NCBI GenBank assembly: GCA_021780095.1
Contig: JAJXZK010000287.1
Span: 1 to 10,644 of the forward strand
Direction of reading: 5' to 3'
Length of the DNA stretch: 10,644 bases
DNA from: Acidobacteriota bacterium
GTDB lineage: Bacteria > Acidobacteriota > Terriglobia > Terriglobales > Acidobacteriaceae
A program made the translations under genes and the position numbers. This document shows positions 8,032 to 10,644 of this stretch, piece after piece. The notes under the pieces are model-generated. The model had not been told where the DNA came from and ran no database searches. It saw nothing but the letters and a program-made list of their open reading frames with translations. Numbering within the stretch: position 1 is the first letter of the stretch; every line of letters begins with the position of its first letter.

Positions 8032-8536
8032 TCTGCTGCATTGTGATCGCCGCCGCCACGCTTTTGCTCTCTATTCCTGCGGGATTGCAGGACCCCAACG
8101 GTGCCTGTATTTGATGAATCTCAGGGCTGCGCGATGCGTCGGGGTTCGTTGGCAGCTGCGGACGTGCTTTGGTATGGGCGCGCTGTTCCTGGCAGGCGCT
8201 CAAGGCACGCGCTGACGGACGCCAAAGCGCTGGCTGCTAGTCAGTGCAGTCATATATCGATTCCACACCGATCCGCCCGCGACCATCTATCTTCCGTAAT
8301 ACCAAGGACAGCGCGCGAGAGGTAAAAATCCCGCCTTGCCAGGTTCAATGGGGGCTGATTCACCACTCCCATCCACCTTCACCGCAGTCCAGCTGAGCCC
8401 ATTGCAAGCATCGGATGGACCGTGGAATCTGTCTCGCCAACACCATCTATAGGGCTCAATCCCACCGCAAGCCACACTTTCCGGAGTTTTCCACCGGTGC
8501 CCACAGAGAAATTCCTTTGTGAATGCAAATTTTTTG
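8032..8536. other. 505-base gap with no convincing gene
   Basis: Short frames are open on both strands (for example plus 8101-8325 and minus 8287-8550), but none has a ribosome site, a recognisable domain or protein-like composition. The left part may be further decay of the fragment at 7888-8031. No tRNA fold, terminator with T-run or repeat array was seen. Confidence 0.45.
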
Positions 8537-8565
8537 TTGGACAACGTCACGGAGTGCGATACAGT
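8537..8565 (+). promoter_or_regulatory. Candidate mra-operon promoter
   Basis: TTGGAC (8537-8542) and TACAGT (8560-8565) are 17 bases apart, just upstream of the phased boxes that precede mraZ. The -35 is a weak match (three of six) and the -10 moderate (four of six). Its position, with MraZ-like boxes starting immediately downstream, suits an autorepressed mra promoter. Confidence 0.4.
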
Positions 8566-8566
8566 T

Positions 8567-8641
8567 GTGGACGAAAGTGGTCTAAAGTGGTTGAGAGGGC
8601 GGAAACCAGGGCGACTCTGGAGCGAAGTGGAGCCGAGTTGG
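8567..8641 (+). promoter_or_regulatory. MraZ operator: NTGG boxes at about 10-bp spacing
   Basis: GTGG recurs at 8567-8570, 8577-8580, 8587-8590 and 8627-8630, with weaker boxes in register at 8607-8610 (CAGG), 8617-8620 (CTGG) and 8637-8641 (GTTGG); a GG at 8598-8599 is one base out of phase. Two copies are AAAGTGG (8574-8580 and 8584-8590), a third GAAGTGG (8624-8630). MraZ proteins are known to bind short G-rich direct repeats about one helical turn apart in front of their own gene (TGGG-type in E. coli, AAAGTG-type in Mycoplasma). Lying between the candidate promoter and the mraZ ribosome site, these boxes would put mraZ and rsmH under MraZ control. Confidence 0.7.
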
Positions 8642-8684
8642 TTCTTTTCTCAATTTTCGAAGGAAGACGGAAGAGGCACATGGC

Positions 8685-9125
8685 ATGTTTCGCGGCAACC
8701 ATCCAACCCGGGTCGACGAGAAGGGACGACTGAAGGTGCCTGCGGAATTTAAGCGCGAGATTGAGGAGCGGTACGGAACGAAGTTTTACATCACGAGCGA
8801 GAACGGAAAAACGGCCAAGGTGTACCCGATGGAGGAATGGGAAAAGATCGAACAGAAGTTGATGAATATGCCCAACTCCAACCCGTCGAAGAAAAGGCTG
8901 CTAACTGCAACCAGTTTCTACGGCCAGAACGCCGAGATGGATTCCCAGGGCCGGTTACTCCTCCCCCAGATTTTGCGGGAAAAGGCGCAGGTGATCGGAG
9001 ATGTAGCGGTGTTCGGAATGCTGACATTTCTTGAAGTGACGAACATGGATGCGATTCGCCAGGAGATGGATGCGAATCCGCTGACGGATGCGGATGCAGA
9101 TGTATTAGGGTCCTACGGTCTGTAG
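8685..9125 (+). CDS. mraZ: Transcriptional regulator MraZ
   Basis: MraZ is a ring-forming DNA-binding protein of the SpoVT-AbrB fold that represses its own division and cell wall operon. The 146 residues match the usual length. The two diagnostic repeats are present: DEKGRLKVPAEFK (11-23) and DSQGRLLLPQILRE (86-99), each with the DxxGR core; MFRGNHPTRV is a typical N-terminus. The ATG at 8685 has AAGAGG (8671-8676) eight bases upstream; the ATG at 8680 is out of frame. The C-terminal tail (131-146) is acidic and Asp/Ala-rich. It is the first gene of the cluster, ends two bases before rsmH, and follows its own predicted operator. Confidence 0.97.
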   Translation: MFRGNHPTRVDEKGRLKVPAEFKREIEERYGTKFYITSENGKTAKVYPMEEWEKIEQKLMNMPNSNPSKKRLLTATSFYGQNAEMDSQGRLLLPQILREKAQVIGDVAVFGMLTFLEVTNMDAIRQEMDANPLTDADADVLGSYGL

Positions 9126-9127
9126 CA

Positions 9128-10123
9128 ATGGAAGAGAAAGCTCCCCAGGGGGCGCACGGTCGAAGTCAGCGACATGTGCCGGTTCTTTTAGAAGAAGCAA
9201 TGGAGTTTTTACGAATCCTGCCGGGCGGCACCTACATGGATGCAACGCTCGGCCTAGGCGGGCACAGTGAAGCAATCGCCCGCCGGTTGGGTCCGGAAGG
9301 TCACCTGATCGCATTTGATCGCGATCCGGAGGCTATCGAGAGCGCAGCGATACGGTTTGTGGCATTGCGGGCGGAGCTGAAGCAACAGATGCCCCGCATC
9401 ACCATCCACGCAGCGGCTTTCGCGGAAGCGGCGAGCTGGGTGGAACCACAAAGAATCGACGGAATATTGGCCGACTTTGGGGTCAGCTCGCTACAGCTGG
9501 ATACAGCACAAAGAGGATTCAGTTTTCAGGCAGACGCGCCGTTGGATATGCGGATGGACCCGCGCAGCGGAATGACTGCCGAACAAGTGGTAAATCAGGT
9601 GAGCGAAGAGGATCTCGCAAATCTGATTTACAAATTCGGAGAAGAGAGGAGGTCGCGGAGAATCGCCAGAGCAATTGTCAGGGCGCGGCCGGTAACAACC
9701 ACGGCACAACTCGCCAGAGTGGTTACAAGCAGCGCCCCGGCAATAAAAAGCGATCGGATTCATCCAGCGACTCGGGTCTTTCAAGCCCTCCGAATTTACG
9801 TGAATGGGGAACTCGATCAGATCACTTCCTTGCTGCAAGCAGCGCCGCAACTGTTGCGGCCGGCAGGAAGAATGGTGGCGATCAGTTTCCACTCTCTCGA
9901 AGACCGCATTGTGAAAGATGCGTTTCGAGAGGGAAAGGCAAACGGGATCTGGACGGTATTAACGCCGAAGCCAGTGACCGCAAGCGAAGAAGAGATTCGC
10001 AGCAATCCCCGTTCTCGCAGCGCCAAATTACGGGCGGCGGAGCGGGCAAGTCATCCGGCAAAAAGCAAAAGGCCGGTGAAGGAGCAGGAAAAAATTTTGC
10101 GGCGCAGCTGGAGTAGCGGCTAA
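9128..10123 (+). CDS. rsmH: 16S rRNA (cytosine(1402)-N(4))-methyltransferase RsmH
   Basis: RsmH (MraW) uses S-adenosylmethionine to methylate N4 of C1402 in the decoding centre of 16S rRNA. The 331-residue product shows the family blocks in order: HVPVLLEEA (16-24), the SAM-binding DATLGLGGHS (38-47) and AFDRDPEAI (62-70), DGILADFGVSSLQLD (111-125), RGFSFQADAPLDMRMD (129-144), YKFGEERRSRRIARAIV (168-184), HPATRVFQALRIYVN (212-226), ISFHSLEDRIVKDAFR (252-267) and RSNPRSRSAKLRAAER (291-306). A Lys/Arg-rich tail follows. The ATG lies two bases after the mraZ stop, so the two genes are transcribed together and probably coupled in translation. The local Shine-Dalgarno, inside the end of mraZ, is weak. 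Confidence 0.97.
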   Translation: MEEKAPQGAHGRSQRHVPVLLEEAMEFLRILPGGTYMDATLGLGGHSEAIARRLGPEGHLIAFDRDPEAIESAAIRFVALRAELKQQMPRITIHAAAFAEAASWVEPQRIDGILADFGVSSLQLDTAQRGFSFQADAPLDMRMDPRSGMTAEQVVNQVSEEDLANLIYKFGEERRSRRIARAIVRARPVTTTAQLARVVTSSAPAIKSDRIHPATRVFQALRIYVNGELDQITSLLQAAPQLLRPAGRMVAISFHSLEDRIVKDAFREGKANGIWTVLTPKPVTASEEEIRSNPRSRSAKLRAAERASHPAKSKRPVKEQEKILRRSWSSG

Positions 10124-10374
10124 GCCGAGCAAGTTCGGGCCGGGTTCGTCCCCACCCCTCTTTCAGGCGAAAGAACAGCATGCAAGTGAACGTCACCCAT
10201 CCCTCCCAGCTCAACGAGCCTGGCCCGAGAAGTGAGGGAAGCCTGAGACGTGAGGACGAGAGAAGTAGCAGCCACAAGATCAAGGCCAGTGCAACGGCAC
10301 GGGGCCAGTGGGCGTAGCGAGGGGCGCAATCGCAGACATTGCAGGCCCTACGTTCAACCTTAACCGACCATTCG
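10124..10374 (+). other. Long spacer inside the dcw cluster, possible leader of the microprotein
   Basis: dcw genes are normally tightly packed, yet about 260 bases separate rsmH from the next start. The stretch is purine-rich and holds a small hairpin (CTTTC, AGGC, GAAAG at about 10160-10173) and a direct repeat GGCCAGTG (10284-10291 and 10303-10310). A 45-codon frame at 10180-10317 has no good ribosome site and low-complexity polar composition, so it was not called. No recognised riboswitch or strong promoter was seen; TTGCAG (10339) with TAACCG (10361) is a weak possibility. Confidence 0.4.
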
Positions 10375-10386
10375 AGGAGGAAGACC

Positions 10387-10506
10387 ATGTCGCATATCTA
10401 CAACTTTTTTGACAATCACATGGAAGTATGGGGCGCGGTTGTATTCGGTTTGCTTGCGATCGCCGCTTGCGTCGCCATGGCAGCCGCATTGAACGGAGCC
10501 ATGTAA
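10387..10506 (+). CDS. 39-residue single-helix membrane microprotein
   Basis: An ATG at 10387 follows a perfect AGGAGG (10375-10380) six bases upstream, the strongest ribosome site in the window. The product has a polar start (MSHIYNFFDNHMEVW, 1-15) and one hydrophobic helix from about residue 14 to 35, rich in Ala, Val and Leu, ending NGAM. No known family was recognised. It stands alone between rsmH and the FtsL-like start and is closed directly by an intrinsic terminator, so it looks like a deliberate, well-translated unit rather than a chance frame. By analogy with other dcw-linked small membrane proteins it could act at the division site, but this is only inference from position. Confidence 0.7.
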   Translation: MSHIYNFFDNHMEVWGAVVFGLLAIAACVAMAAALNGAM

Positions 10507-10509
10507 ACG

Positions 10510-10539
10510 AGCCCGCTCCGGGGGGAACGGGCTTTTTTT
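10510..10539 (+). terminator. Intrinsic (Rho-independent) terminator after the microprotein
   Basis: AGCCCGCTCC (10510-10519) pairs with GGAACGGGCT (10524-10533) in a ten-position stem with one C-A mismatch, a four-G loop and a run of seven T (10533-10539). It begins three bases after the microprotein stop. It should end the mraZ-rsmH-microprotein transcript, or attenuate reading into the downstream division genes. Confidence 0.85.
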
Positions 10540-10581
10540 GACAGCAACAACACACGGAACCATTCAGTAAAGGAAATGGCT

Positions 10582-10644
10582 ATGGCAGCAGCAGGCATCG
10601 TAATCGATAGACTTCGGGAGAAGGGTCAGTGGAATGGGCAGACG
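10582..10644 (+). CDS. Probable FtsL-type cell-division protein, N-terminus only
   Basis: Only 21 codons are visible (MAAAGIVIDRLREK then GQWNGQT), running off the right edge. The ATG at 10582 has AAGGA (10570-10574) seven bases upstream; the ATG at 10576, in frame, is too close to that site. FtsL, the small bitopic partner of FtsB and FtsQ in the divisome, usually follows rsmH in dcw clusters, and an Ala-rich then basic cytoplasmic start fits. The identity rests on gene order, since the membrane helix and coiled coil lie outside the window. A consensus -35 hexamer TTGACA (10538-10543) overlaps the end of the preceding terminator, but no good -10 follows it. Confidence 0.45.
   Translation, partial: MAAAGIVIDRLREKGQWNGQT

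Noticed and set aside
8287..8550. 87-residue minus-strand frame upstream of mraZ
   Set aside because: It overlaps the likely mra promoter, has no ribosome site, and its Cys/Trp-rich composition looks like chance.
10180..10317. 45-codon plus-strand frame between rsmH and the microprotein
   Set aside because: It has no convincing ribosome site, its composition is polar and low-complexity, and no family was recognised.
9882..10388. 168-residue minus-strand frame over the end of rsmH and the spacer
   Set aside because: It is antisense to conserved RsmH motifs, and its Leu/Ser/Arg-rich composition is typical of a shadow frame.

Overview
The window looks like a chromosomal segment of an Acidobacteriota-type bacterium (Terriglobia-like). 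This is inferred, not proven, from the gene mix: a PDZ/multi-TM/GAF phosphatase, DUF3617 and DUF2127 proteins, an OafA-type acyltransferase and a mraZ-rsmH cell-division cluster, in moderately GC-rich DNA with Gram-negative traits (signal peptides, an outer-membrane barrel ending in Phe). No tRNA, rRNA, CRISPR array, insertion sequence or integrase was seen.

Layout. Positions 1-1998 (minus strand) hold a 666-codon open end of a signalling protein: PDZ, many membrane helices, GAF, then the start of an RsbU/SpoIIE-type PP2C phosphatase domain cut by the window edge. Divergent from it are an acyltransferase-3 membrane protein (2134-3357) and a 1-deoxyxylulose-5-phosphate synthase (3481-5373) with some unusual signature residues. 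Three envelope-type genes follow on the plus strand: a secreted DUF3617 protein (5550-6083), an outer-membrane beta-barrel protein (6547-7299) and a DUF2127 membrane protein (7355-7864). A gap of about 800 bases after that contains what looks like a decayed gene fragment (7888-8031).

The right end is the start of the division and cell wall (dcw) cluster: a probable promoter, a run of roughly 10-bp phased NTGG boxes matching a MraZ operator, mraZ (8685-9125), rsmH (9128-10123), and then, unexpectedly, a 263-base spacer, a 39-residue single-helix membrane microprotein with a perfect Shine-Dalgarno (10387-10506) and a strong intrinsic terminator. The N-terminus of a likely FtsL-type protein (10582 onward) runs off the right edge.

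How the genes relate. mraZ and rsmH are almost certainly co-transcribed and autoregulated by MraZ. The terminator after the microprotein would separate them, at least partly, from the downstream division genes. The other genes appear to be individual units with no clear shared pathway. The most interesting items are the phased MraZ boxes, the microprotein plus terminator inserted in the dcw cluster, the divergent DXS, and the gene remnant upstream of mraZ. No clearly new defence or mobile system was found.
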